A stretch of 40,932 nt of DNA from Roseiflexus sp. Its GTDB lineage: Bacteria > Chloroflexota > Chloroflexia > Chloroflexales > Roseiflexaceae. Under the pieces are notes generated by a model, which ran no database searches, was not told where the DNA came from, and saw nothing but the letters and a program-made list of their open reading frames with translations. Numbering within the stretch: position 1 is the first letter of the stretch; each line of letters opens with the position of its first letter. The position numbers and the translations under genes were made by a program. Positions 14,912 to 23,290 of this stretch are shown in pieces. The DNA lies in assembly GCA_025062325.1 (NCBI GenBank), contig JANXAL010000010.1:1-40932 (forward strand). The letters run 5' to 3'.

Positions 14912-16121
14912 TATCAAGCACCGCCAGCGACTCCAGATGCGGCGTTTGCGGAAACATGTCATAGCCCTGCAACGATGCCAGTCGATACCCCGATAGCAGC
15001 GCGTGGATGTCGTCACGTTGCGTCAGCGGGTTGCACGAGACGTACACGATCCGACGCGGGCGCAACCGCAGCAGCTCGCGGCAGACCTCAGGACCCAGGC
15101 CGGTGCGCGGCGGATCGGCGACTACCACATCAAATGCGCCGATTGCCTGCGCGCGAAGCGCATCGACAACATTCGATTCGACCACAATAATATGATCGTG
15201 CCCGGCGCGTGCGCTGTTGTCACGCGCCAGACGCGCACTCTCGCCAACCAACTCAACGCAGACAATCCGATCTGCACAATCGGCGACATGGAGCGCGATT
15301 GTGCCAACTCCGCTGTACAAATCAGCAATGACGCCGGCGTGTCCGCCTGCGGCGACGGCGTTGCGCACAGCATCAAGCAGCGGCATCAACAACCAGACGT
15401 TGTTCTGGAAGAAGGAATTCGGACCGATTTCGAGCGTGTGTGCGCCAACGCGCATTGGCAACGTGGCACGACCCCAGTGATACGCCGATTCGCCAAACGA
15501 CACGTCGGTGCGAGTCGCGTTGATCAGCCAGTGGACACTAAGCACACCTGGAAGTTTAAGCGCTGCTAGCGCCACGCGCTCCACCTTTTCGGCGACGACC
15601 TCTTTCTCTTCAGGAGCGGTGGTGACCAGCGCCAGCAACAGTTCATCGTCAGGGCTGCGCCGTACAACAACATACCGCAGAAAGCCGGTGTGAGTTCGCA
15701 AATCATAGTCAGGCAACCCTAACGCCACGGCATGCTCGTAGATGAAGCGCGCAGCGGCGAAGGCATGCGCTGGCATAAGATGACACTCACGCAGATCAAC
15801 GATATAGTTGAATCTGCCGCTGCGTCGCAGACCAAAGCGTTCCTTGCTTGCGACAAAATCCATGCGCGTGCGGTAGGCAAACGGGTTCGGCGAGGCGACG
15901 ACATCGAGCGCATCGTTGAGGCTGTCCGGCAGATCATTGCTCCAGAGGCTGCGGAGCGCTGCACGTTTCGCTGCTACCTGGGCTGGATAGGCGCGATCCT
16001 GAAACACACATCCGCCGCACTGTCCCAGCGGCGGCGCATGTGAACAGCGCGGCGCAACCGGCTCGCCTGCCTGCACCGCCTCGATGATCTGCTGACGAAA
16101 GCGTTTGTTCGAGATAGTCAT
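14901..16121 (-). CDS. 23S rRNA (uracil-5-)-methyltransferase, RumA/TrmA family
   Basis: SAM-dependent m5U methyltransferase acting on RNA. The 406-residue protein begins with the Cys cluster of the RumA type (C26, C35, C38 in CSHAPPLGQCGGCVF), which with a later Cys holds a 4Fe-4S cluster. Then come IGPNSFFQNN, SAM site DLYSGVGTIALHVA, ADPPRTGLG, and YVSCNP with the catalytic Cys. No N-terminal TRAM domain is present, so it is a short member. Modified base (U747, U1939 or a tRNA U54) cannot be told. The last codons and stop lie in a TTAAGGGG tract. It diverges from the zinc-ribbon membrane gene at 16234. Confidence 0.92.
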   Translation of the reverse strand: MTISNKRFRQQIIEAVQAGEPVAPRCSHAPPLGQCGGCVFQDRAYPAQVAAKRAALRSLWSNDLPDSLNDALDVVASPNPFAYRTRMDFVASKERFGLRRSGRFNYIVDLRECHLMPAHAFAAARFIYEHAVALGLPDYDLRTHTGFLRYVVVRRSPDDELLLALVTTAPEEKEVVAEKVERVALAALKLPGVLSVHWLINATRTDVSFGESAYHWGRATLPMRVGAHTLEIGPNSFFQNNVWLLMPLLDAVRNAVAAGGHAGVIADLYSGVGTIALHVADCADRIVCVELVGESARLARDNSARAGHDHIIVVESNVVDALRAQAIGAFDVVVADPPRTGLGPEVCRELLRLRPRRIVYVSCNPLTQRDDIHALLSGYRLASLQGYDMFPQTPHLESLAVLDIKG

Positions 16122-16233
16122 GAGAACTCACAAAAGAGAACGCTCGCAACTTTATCCAATCCGGGAGCGTATTATAGCAAGAGACAGGGTTCAGAACACA
16201 TCTGCGCGTCGCGCGCCTGGAGGGGATCCCGCG

Positions 16234-16716
16234 ATGACTGACACAACTGCTGTCTGCCAACGCTGCAACGCCAGTATTCCGGCTGATGCGCATTTTTGCA
16301 TCGAATGCGGCGCGCCGATGAACAACCCGTTCGTTGAACAGGCGCCTGCTACCGGACCGACAGTTCAATTGCCGGCACGTCCTCCCGCTTCGGCGCCAGT
16401 TCCGGCGCCTGCGCCGCAACCACAAGCGCCGCCGCAGACGGAGTGGTACGACGACCTTATGATTCCGCTGCTGTTGATCACCGGCGCAGTAGCAATGGTC
16501 ACGCTGCCGCGATTCGTGGTATTCATTATGATCGCCATCGGCGTCGTCGGACTGTTGCTCACTGTTCTGCGCAACATCGCTGCGCGTCGAATAATTGCAG
16601 CAGCGGCCCTGGCGGTCGCCATCGGATTTTTCTTCAGCCGCAGACTGTTCTGGGCGCCGCTCATTATTGCGCTGATTGCCGTATCGTTGATCAAGAAGCG
16701 CAAGCGAGGCTCCTAG
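16234..16716 (+). CDS. Zinc-ribbon membrane protein
   Basis: A 160-residue protein: N-terminal zinc ribbon CQRCNASIPADAHFCIECG, a Pro/Ala-rich linker (residues about 45-70) and about three to four hydrophobic segments (LMIPLLLITGAVAMVTL, FVVFIMIAIGVVGLLLTVL, IIAAAALAVAIGFFF, LFWAPLIIALIAVSLI), ending KKRKRGS. The ATG at 16234 is preceded by TGGAGGGG; the upstream open frame from 16105 belongs to the divergent gene's leader. The ribbon in front of a membrane part mirrors the kinase and ABC proteins nearby. No enzymatic motif; role unknown. Confidence 0.82.
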   Translation: MTDTTAVCQRCNASIPADAHFCIECGAPMNNPFVEQAPATGPTVQLPARPPASAPVPAPAPQPQAPPQTEWYDDLMIPLLLITGAVAMVTLPRFVVFIMIAIGVVGLLLTVLRNIAARRIIAAAALAVAIGFFFSRRLFWAPLIIALIAVSLIKKRKRGS

Positions 16717-16810
16717 TAGGCAAACCGCCGTATGCCCTTTTATGTAAACTGGTTATCCGCACCAGCAGAATGAGTCCGCTCAACCCGTGCTGCCGAGCCG
16801 CGCGTCCTTT

Positions 16811-16896
16811 GCGCTGCGGGCTAAAACCCTTGCTCAGGACGTAGAAGCCTCCACGGGGGCTTTCACGATCTCAGCCAGGGCTTTAGCCCGCAGCGC
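16811..16896. repeat. 86-bp palindromic element (20-bp arms)
   Basis: GCGCTGCGGGCTAAAACCCT (16811-16830) and AGGGCTTTAGCCCGCAGCGC (16877-16896) are inverted copies with 19 of 20 bases paired. A second, smaller inverted pair (AAGCCTCC / GGGGGCTT) sits in the loop. The whole would fold as a long, two-stage stem in DNA or RNA. It looks like a REP- or MITE-like intergenic element; it could also end transcription of both converging genes. Confidence 0.75.
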
Positions 16897-16970
16897 CCAG
16901 GAATACCGAACTATTTTCTTCATTAGTACGCGCCCCCGACATACGCGCACCGCTCCAGATTCTCAATAAT

Positions 16971-16990
16971 CCTAACCCTAACCACCCCCT
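16971..16990. repeat. CCTAACCCTAACC tract overlapping a stop codon
   Basis: The tract CCTAACCCTAACCACCCCCT gives, on the minus strand, the TAG stop of the FHA-ABC gene and the G-rich bases after it. It is another member of the telomere-like family in this window. Confidence 0.75.
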
Positions 16991-19700
16991 ACCTCTGACG
17001 ATCGCGCTGATAGAGTTGCCAGGCAGTCAGCGCCAGGCAAACGACCATGTAGCCCAAGAGGATCCCCCAACGCGAGAGCAGGTGGGTCGGCGTAAAGGTA
17101 TACTCCGCCGGCGGATTGGGCAGGCGCAGCATTCCTGGTTGTAGCGGCAGATCGTTAATATTGACCGACGTGCCGTAGGCGTCCATCGCCCAGCGGCTAA
17201 TCGTTAGCCAGGAGAGGACGCGCTGTACGGTGATGCCATCTCCAAGGCTAAAAATCACCCCCGCAAAAATGATCTGCGGGATAAGCGCCAGCGGCACCAG
17301 CGAAATCGCCCGATCCGGCGTCGCCGCAAACGCGGAGATGGCCAGTCCCATAGCCAGCCCCGCCAGCGACGTCAGCACGGCAGTAATGAACAACTCCAGT
17401 TGAATCGGCAGCATGACCCCCTGTGCAGGAAACCGCACCTTCAGACCGACCAGCGCCAGCAGCACAGCGCTCTGGATAATGACCAGCAGCAACAGGACTA
17501 CCACCTTTGACAGCACATACGGCGCAATGCGCAGATTTGCCAGACGCTCACGGCGATAGATCGGCGCTTCTTTAGCGATCTCGCGCGCAGCATTGATAAT
17601 GCCGAACCAGACGCCAACCGTCGCCAGCATAAACAGCACCTTCTTGGCTTCGTTGGCAAAGGCGTTCTCGCCAACGATCGCATCAGCCTTAGCGACCAGC
17701 ATCAACAGCAAACCGATGATCGGCGCTTGGAGAAGCAGGATCGCTAGATTTCGCTTATCCTGAAGGATCAGATCGAAATACCGGCGCACCAGGATGCTGA
17801 ATTGTCGCAATGACGAGACGCCAGGGCGCTTAGCCGCGCCGCCTCCCTCAGCGCTGCCCGACACCGGTCCGGCTGGGGCTTCCGCCAGTCGCCCGGCTAC
17901 ATACGTGGCATACTGCGGTGAGACGCGAAACTTCATTTCCCACAACTCAGCAAGCGTTGGAACTGTCGGTTTACTGTTGCCCGACGTCTGCTGGACATGA
18001 TGTTGCCATGCCGCATACTCTGCCTGAAGGTCGCGCTGCACGATCGCCCATCGTTCGGGATCGTTAGGATCCGCCAATCCGTCGATACGGGTGTAGATGT
18101 CGGCAAAATCGCCGCTCGACACGCCAAAGAAGTTGAGCGCCTCGGCTGGCGGACCAAAGAAGACCATGCGCCCATCGGACATAAACGCAACGTGATCGCA
18201 GACGTTGATATTGGCAGTTGCGTGGGTCACTAGAACAATCGTTCGTCCGCTGTCCGCCAGGCGACGCAGCGTGTACATCATCTTTTTTTCGAGACCGGGA
18301 TCAAGACCGGAGGTAGGTTCGTCCAGGAAGAAGAGCGACGGATCTGCCAGCAGTTCGGCGCCGATGCTGACCCGTTTGCGCTGTCCGCCCGACAGATTCT
18401 CGATCAGTTTCTCGCGGTGCGGCGTCATTTCGACATCTTCGAGTACGCGATCAATGCGCTGGCGAATTTCCGATGGCGCTGTATCGGCAGGCAGGCGCAG
18501 TTCAGCAGCGTATGCCAAGGCGCGTTCAACAGGCAAACTGCGATGGAGAATGTCGTCCTGCGGGACGTAGCCAAGGACGGACCGGTAGGCGTCGAAGTTG
18601 CGGTAATAATCGTCGCCATTGACCAGGACGCTCCCGTGGGTCGCCGGGACGAAGCCGGAGAGAGCGTTGAGGAGCGTGCTTTTGCCGGTGCCGCTGCCAC
18701 CGACAAGCGCTACAAATTCACGCGGCGCAATCGAGAGCGAGACATCCTTCAGGATCATCCGGGTCTTGCCGCCGCGCGAGACTTCACGCCACAGATTGCG
18801 CGCATCGATGCGCAGCGCACCGCGTTGATCGTACTGGTCAAGGCTTTCGCCGGTGTACACCAGTTTGAACGCGCCGATCTGGATAATGTCACCTTTGACC
18901 AGCGTGTGCTCGGTAATGCGTCGCCCGTTAACGAACGTGCCGTTGGTGCTCCCAATGTCACGCAACACATGCTTCCCGTTTACACGGTCAATAACAGCGT
19001 GCTTGCGCGATACCTGCGGGTTGTCGAGCAGAATCTCGCATCCTTCGCGTCCAATCGTGATCTGCGGATCGGTCGGATCAAGCCGGTATCTGCGTGCGAC
19101 CTCCGCTGCCCGCTGGACCTTCGGCGCCTGCGGGTTGCGATAGGTCAGCGTGACGAAATTACCGGTCGCCGGGTCGCCGATCCGCAATACGTCGCTGTCC
19201 GCCAGCACGTGGGGCGCATTGGCAGGGAGACGCTTCCCCTCGAAGAGCAACCCGTTGGTGCTGCCAATATCAACAATCCGGTGCGCGACGCCGTGCGGCT
19301 CGATGCGCGCGTGGCGTCCAGACACAAAGCGCGAGGTAATGACAATATCGTTATCGGGTGCACGCCCGATGGAGAGCGGCCGTTGACCGAGCGCGACCTC
19401 AAAGGTGCGTCCCACATCCTGAACTATCAGCATTGGTCCAGCGACTGACGATCCGCCCTGGAGCGACCCGGCGCCAATTATCGTTGTGGCAGGGGCGCTA
19501 CCAGGCGCGGCAACCGGTGTTCCCTGTCCTGATAGCGCTGATGTTCCTGGGACGCCTCCGTGAGTAGCTGAGGAACCAGCAGATGATGCGAGCGCTGTGG
19601 GGATGGGAGTATCCTGCGGTTTCCCGCAGCGCGTACAGAACTTTGCACCGGGTCGGCTCAACAGCGCGCCACAGTGAATGCAGGTTGCAGGCTGTGACAC
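16989..19700 (-). CDS. Zinc-ribbon / double FHA / ABC-2 transporter fusion
   Basis: A 903-residue ABCG-type half transporter fused to signalling domains. Order: zinc ribbon (residues 7-25, CIHC...CTRC); linker; FHA 1 (about 90-185, GRAPDND, RHARIE, STNG); FHA 2 (about 205-290, GREG, SRKHAV, STNGT); ATPase with Walker A GGSGTGKST (about 334-342), signature LSGGQRKR (about 436) and Walker B FFLDEPTSGLD (about 457-467); six or so membrane segments (about 640-900). FHA domains bind phosphothreonine, so activity or assembly is probably controlled by a Ser/Thr kinase such as that at 13004-14476. The GTG start at 19700 is chosen because AGGAGG lies 6 bases upstream; the frame is open to 19742. Substrate unknown. 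Confidence 0.94.
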   Translation of the reverse strand: MSQPATCIHCGALLSRPGAKFCTRCGKPQDTPIPTALASSAGSSATHGGVPGTSALSGQGTPVAAPGSAPATTIIGAGSLQGGSSVAGPMLIVQDVGRTFEVALGQRPLSIGRAPDNDIVITSRFVSGRHARIEPHGVAHRIVDIGSTNGLLFEGKRLPANAPHVLADSDVLRIGDPATGNFVTLTYRNPQAPKVQRAAEVARRYRLDPTDPQITIGREGCEILLDNPQVSRKHAVIDRVNGKHVLRDIGSTNGTFVNGRRITEHTLVKGDIIQIGAFKLVYTGESLDQYDQRGALRIDARNLWREVSRGGKTRMILKDVSLSIAPREFVALVGGSGTGKSTLLNALSGFVPATHGSVLVNGDDYYRNFDAYRSVLGYVPQDDILHRSLPVERALAYAAELRLPADTAPSEIRQRIDRVLEDVEMTPHREKLIENLSGGQRKRVSIGAELLADPSLFFLDEPTSGLDPGLEKKMMYTLRRLADSGRTIVLVTHATANINVCDHVAFMSDGRMVFFGPPAEALNFFGVSSGDFADIYTRIDGLADPNDPERWAIVQRDLQAEYAAWQHHVQQTSGNSKPTVPTLAELWEMKFRVSPQYATYVAGRLAEAPAGPVSGSAEGGGAAKRPGVSSLRQFSILVRRYFDLILQDKRNLAILLLQAPIIGLLLMLVAKADAIVGENAFANEAKKVLFMLATVGVWFGIINAAREIAKEAPIYRRERLANLRIAPYVLSKVVVLLLLVIIQSAVLLALVGLKVRFPAQGVMLPIQLELFITAVLTSLAGLAMGLAISAFAATPDRAISLVPLALIPQIIFAGVIFSLGDGITVQRVLSWLTISRWAMDAYGTSVNINDLPLQPGMLRLPNPPAEYTFTPTHLLSRWGILLGYMVVCLALTAWQLYQRDRQR

Positions 19701-19758
19701 AATCACCCTCCTGTCGGTGAACACGCGAGTCGATTGTAGCATGATCTGTAAACGCCGT

Positions 19759-19787
19759 TTGACGCCTTCTGGACGCTATGCTATACT
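19759..19787 (+). promoter_or_regulatory. Promoter of tRNA-His
   Basis: The -35 TTGACG (19759-19764), a 17-base spacer and -10 TATACT (19782-19787), ending 11 bases before the tRNA. The same spacing is found before tRNA-Cys. Confidence 0.85.
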
Positions 19788-19798
19788 AAAGCCGAAGC

Positions 19799-19874
19799 GG
19801 TGCCTGTAGCTCAATGGCAGAGCGCCTGACTGTGGCTCAGGAGGTTGTGGGTTCGAGACCCATCAGGCACCCCA
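19799..19874 (+). tRNA. tRNA-His (anticodon GTG)
   Basis: The acceptor GTGCCTG (19800-19806) pairs with CAGGCAC (19864-19870). The extra G at 19799 (G-1) faces C73 at 19871, the histidine identity pair. The anticodon stem CCTGA/TCAGG encloses CTGTGGC, so the anticodon is GTG. The T arm is GTGGGTTCGAGACCCAT, and CCA is encoded at 19872-19874. A terminator follows at 19890. Confidence 0.97.
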
Positions 19875-19889
19875 CTTTATGTGCGCCCC

Positions 19890-19912
19890 AGCCTCGTTAA
19901 AGAGGCTTTTTT
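19890..19912 (+). terminator. Rho-independent terminator after tRNA-His
   Basis: AGCCTC (19890-19895), loop GTTAAA, GAGGCT (19902-19907), followed by TTTTT (19908-19912). It is a classic short stem plus T-run, 16 bases after the encoded CCA. Confidence 0.85.
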
Positions 19913-19914
19913 GC

Positions 19915-20180
19915 TTAAAGGCCGATCCGCTGAGTTCCTGGAATGGCAGCATCTGGCCCCGCGACAATTCGCTCGTCACGCGGGACTGGCGCGCAGCGGG
20001 TTCCGCAACGAAGCCAAATCTGCGCATTGGCGAGCGGCGTGTGCTCATCCAGGCGACGCACACCGGCATCGAGATGGTGTCGAACGGCAGGGTCGATATT
20101 CGCATCGAAGGCCTGACGACCGGACGGCGCCGGATGTGCTGCGTTCCGAGAGCGTGGCCAGCGTCTCCTCTGCCTGAACA
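19915..20180 (+). pseudogene. Coding-like remnant, family unknown
   Basis: There is no gene between the terminator and 20295, but one plus frame (in phase with 19879) has GC-rich third positions and reads like protein: SSWNGSIWPRDNSLVTRDWR, LRIGERRVLIQATHTGIEMV, NGRVDIRIEGLTTG. It has no start with a ribosome binding site, and it runs on into unlikely sequence before a stop at 20248-20250. It may be the inner part of a gene that has lost both ends. No family is recognised; the rest of the gap to 20294 shows nothing. Confidence 0.3.
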
Positions 20181-20294
20181 GCATAAGGGCAAGTCTCAGA
20201 TCCGCCCTTACGCTTTCCCGCATTGCACTGGGCCGTTCCTGCGGTTCTGACCCGTTTAACTGTATGCTAAGACGCAGATTGCTCCGGTGACCGC

Positions 20295-21593
20295 TTAAGG
20301 CTGTGCACACTCCATCGCTCGCCGTTGCATCGAAGCGGCAGTTTCTGCGGTAGTGCGCCTGCCAAGCAGAAATGGCGGCAGGTCAACCTCGATGGCATCC
20401 CAGGCGCAACGGACGGAGCGGGTCGGCGGGATGCCCGGCGCGCGGCTAGCATACGCGGCGGCCGCCGCCAAAGCCGGATCGTCGGTGACTGCGGGGTCGT
20501 TCAGCGCGGCGATAGATGCCGGGAGCATACCGAGATCACGCGCAATGCGCGATTGCCACGCCGGTTCGCGCAGGGTCGCCGCCAGCGCTTCCGCCTGCGC
20601 CAGCCGTTGACCTTCGAGCGCAACGCCGTACATCAGGTAGACGCCAGTGAGCGGCGCGGTCGCCGGTGTGCCGCGATTCGTCAGCGGCAGCGGCGCAATC
20701 CCCAACTCGAGGGTATCGGTCAATCCACGGTAGCTGTCCAGCGCCCAATCGCCATCGATCGCCAGCGCCGCTTTGCCGCGCCGAAACAATTGTGCGCCTT
20801 CGTCGTAGGTTGAGGGGAGCGTTGGTCCGAATCGTCGCACAGTGCGCAGCAGTTCAAGCGCAGCGACAACTGGCTGAGCGTCGAGGGCGGGCATCCCGTT
20901 GGCATCAAGCAATGCTCCTCCTGTTATGTCAAGCCAGAGTGCAAACCAGCGCGCCTCGGTCCATCCGGCCACCAGTCCGACCCTTCCGCTGCCGGTATTG
21001 GCGCGCGCAGTAGCGATCAGCGCATCGACGGTATGCGGCGGATTCTCCACAAGCTTCCTGTTGTAGAGCAGCAGCATGAACCCCCGTGCGCCGACCGGTG
21101 CGCCCCACTGTCGATCATCAGCGGTCGCGCCGGTAATAACGGCGGATAGCGTGTCATCGGGAGGCGTCGGACGCACTGCCTGAATCAGCCCCATCGTGCG
21201 TAGAATCGCCAGGTCGTTGCCATCGCCCCAGATGACGTCTGGCGGTGGTCGCCCGTCGATCTGATCGACGCGCAGGCGAGCGATCATGGCGTCGGGAGTG
21301 CTGCTACGGATGCGGATCGGCACGCCTGCTGCAGCGGCAGCATCAGCTAACAGCAGTGTGAGGGCATCGCGGCGCGCTTCGTCGCCAGCGGCCCATACGG
21401 TCAGCGGTTCTGGCACAGGCGTGGGCGTGGGGGATGGAGTCGCTGTCGGCGCGACGGTCGGCGAAGGAAGCGGCGCTAACGCGGCGGCAGGTAGCGCGGC
21501 CGGCTCAGGGGCTGGCGTCAACGGCACAGCTTCGGGTTGACCGCAGGCTGCCAGAATAAGGATGAGCATGAGAACACGCCCATACAGCGTCAT
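20295..21593 (-). CDS. Extracellular solute-binding lipoprotein (sugar ABC type)
   Basis: A 432-residue binding protein of the family-1 (maltose-binding-like) type. Lipoprotein signal LILAAC with C17; then a Pro/Ala/Thr linker (PSPTVAPTATPSPTPTPVPE) that stands the domain off the membrane. The domain begins LTVWAAGDEARRDALTLLLA and shows PPDVIWGDGNDLAIL, APVGARGFMLLLYNRKLVE, and GKAALAIDGDWALDSYRGL. The start ATG at 21593 overlaps the stop of the preceding gene (ATGA), so it is translated by coupling; no separate ribosome binding site is seen. No permease or ATPase genes are present in this operon, so partner subunits must lie elsewhere. The fucosidase upstream suggests a glycan-derived ligand, as inference only. 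Confidence 0.88.
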   Translation of the reverse strand: MTLYGRVLMLILILAACGQPEAVPLTPAPEPAALPAAALAPLPSPTVAPTATPSPTPTPVPEPLTVWAAGDEARRDALTLLLADAAAAAGVPIRIRSSTPDAMIARLRVDQIDGRPPPDVIWGDGNDLAILRTMGLIQAVRPTPPDDTLSAVITGATADDRQWGAPVGARGFMLLLYNRKLVENPPHTVDALIATARANTGSGRVGLVAGWTEARWFALWLDITGGALLDANGMPALDAQPVVAALELLRTVRRFGPTLPSTYDEGAQLFRRGKAALAIDGDWALDSYRGLTDTLELGIAPLPLTNRGTPATAPLTGVYLMYGVALEGQRLAQAEALAATLREPAWQSRIARDLGMLPASIAALNDPAVTDDPALAAAAAYASRAPGIPPTRSVRCAWDAIEVDLPPFLLGRRTTAETAASMQRRAMECAQP

Positions 21594-21967
21594 GGTTGCA
21601 GTATTTCCCGGAAAGATTGGCGCACAGGCGCACAGGCGCAACGTGTTTTACGAATGGCAGTCACGCCGCTTTCTCTGCCGTCTGAAACCAGCAGTGCGCC
21701 TCTTTTCAGGAGGTGTGCGCAACATGTCGGCACACTCGCAGCATCGAACGCTAGCGGCGCGTGGCCAGCGATCAGCAACGCCTCCAGCAGCGCCGCACGT
21801 GCACGCGCCGTGTAGCGTTTGCCGGAAAAATTCGCCCTTGTGAGTTCCCTGTCGCCCGGTCTGCTTGCGCTGCTGACGACGCGCCTGCCCAGATTGGCAA
21901 CCAGTGCGAGCATTTTTGCGCTATCCTCGTTAATGCCCAGCACATACCCGGCGCTCGTCGCATTCAT
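21590..21967 (-). CDS. Small hypothetical protein coupled by ATGA on both sides
   Basis: A 125-residue protein with no recognised family. Its ATG overlaps the fucosidase stop (ATGA at 21967-21964), and its own stop overlaps the start of the binding protein (21593-21590). That double overlap argues it is truly translated. It has an Ala/Arg-rich middle (YTARARAALLEALLIAGHAP), several Cys (TCCAH, CACAP) and no membrane segment or signal. Reduced or decayed family members cannot be excluded. Confidence 0.55.
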   Translation of the reverse strand: MNATSAGYVLGINEDSAKMLALVANLGRRVVSSASRPGDRELTRANFSGKRYTARARAALLEALLIAGHAPLAFDAASVPTCCAHLLKRGALLVSDGRESGVTAIRKTRCACAPVRQSFREILQP

Positions 21968-23256
21968 CGAAGGAACAACTCCACGACCGGCACCGTCACT
22001 CTGGGCTTGACCGTGGGCAATTCCAGGATCAGCGCATCAGCGTCGGTTCTGGCGACGCTCCATTCCGTGCGTGTTCCTGGCTCGAGCACTCGCACCTCGC
22101 TGGCGTCGTTGAGCAATTGCGCATACTCCACCCGGCCCGCTAAGCCATCGAGGTAAAGGTGACGGAAGGGCCAAGAAAAGATGTGAAGGTAGAGACGTTT
22201 CCCATTCTGGGTAAATCGACAGTCGGTCGGGGCAGTGAACTCACTCTGCGTACAGCCGTAGATCGAACGGCTGTGCAGACGCATCCAGTCGGCATAGACC
22301 TTGAGCGCCGCCAGCGTCCGGTCGTCGAGCGTTCCGCGCGCCGTCGGACTGACGCCCACCAACAGGTTGCCGCCGCACGCCACAGAGCTGATCAGCATCT
22401 GAATCAGTTGTTCAGGGCTTTTCCAGGTCGTGTCATCGCGGTGGTAGCCCCACGAGCCGCTGAGGGTCTGACACGTCTCCCACACGACCGGTTCGCCATC
22501 AACGTGAACCCACTCACGCGGCTGAGTCTGCTCTAGCGTATGGACATCGGCAAACTCGGTGGGCAGATCGAGGCGATTATTGACAATAATATCGGGCGCC
22601 AGGTCACGCACCAGGCGCAGCAACGCTTCGCTCTCCCAATCGGCGCGCCCTTTGCCGGGCAGTCCATTGTATTCGCGATCAGGATAGGAGAAATCGAACC
22701 GGATGAGGTCCACCGGTCCGTAGCCGGTCAGCAACTCGCGCACCTGGCTGCGCATATATGCAGCATAGCGACGCATATCACGTCTAGCGTTCAGTTGAGC
22801 GACATTCGGATGATCGCGCAGCGGATGGAAAATATCGATCAAGAAATCGGGATGATGCCAGTCGATAAGCGAATAGGAGAACCCGATGCGCAACCCCTCG
22901 GCACGGAACGCTTCAACGAACGACTTTAGCAGATCACGTTTTGCGGGAGTATTTGGCGCCTTGTAATTGGTGTACTGCGAATCCCAGAGGCAGAACCCGT
23001 CGTGGTGCTTGGTCGTAACGACTACGTACTTCATCCCGGCCTCACGCGCAGCGCGCGCCCAAAGGCGCGGATCGTACAGGTCGGGATCGAAATGATTGAA
23101 ATAGCGCTGGTAGGTTTCATCGTCGATCTTCTCGCGGCTCTTGGCCCATGCATCGCGCGCTGCGAGCGCATACAACCCCCAGTGAATGAATATACCAAAG
23201 CGATCATGCACGAACCAGGACGTATCGCCGCGTGTTGGCGCTGGTGTGAGCATCAT
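21964..23256 (-). CDS. Alpha-L-fucosidase, GH29
   Basis: A retaining exo-glycosidase removing terminal L-fucose. About 430 residues: RFGIFIHWGLYALAARDAWA (residues 19-38), VVVTTKHHDGFCLWDSQYT (78-96) and IRFDFSYPDREYN (185-197) with the probable nucleophile D188, then VWETCQTLSGSWGY and GGNLLVGVSPTARG. These blocks follow the GH29 order. No signal peptide is present, so it acts in the cytoplasm on imported sugars. Two ATGs follow each other (23256, 23253); the AGGAG upstream suits the second better. Third in a minus-strand run with the dehydrogenase (34 bases upstream) and two ATGA-coupled genes downstream. Confidence 0.93.
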   Translation of the reverse strand: MMLTPAPTRGDTSWFVHDRFGIFIHWGLYALAARDAWAKSREKIDDETYQRYFNHFDPDLYDPRLWARAAREAGMKYVVVTTKHHDGFCLWDSQYTNYKAPNTPAKRDLLKSFVEAFRAEGLRIGFSYSLIDWHHPDFLIDIFHPLRDHPNVAQLNARRDMRRYAAYMRSQVRELLTGYGPVDLIRFDFSYPDREYNGLPGKGRADWESEALLRLVRDLAPDIIVNNRLDLPTEFADVHTLEQTQPREWVHVDGEPVVWETCQTLSGSWGYHRDDTTWKSPEQLIQMLISSVACGGNLLVGVSPTARGTLDDRTLAALKVYADWMRLHSRSIYGCTQSEFTAPTDCRFTQNGKRLYLHIFSWPFRHLYLDGLAGRVEYAQLLNDASEVRVLEPGTRTEWSVARTDADALILELPTVKPRVTVPVVELFLR

Positions 23257-23290
23257 CGTCTCCTGTGCGGTTGAATTGAATGGAGCAACG

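Noticed and set aside
18417-19448. 343-codon plus-strand open frame
   Set aside because: Antisense to the FHA/ATPase region of the ABC fusion; GC-rich codon shadow.
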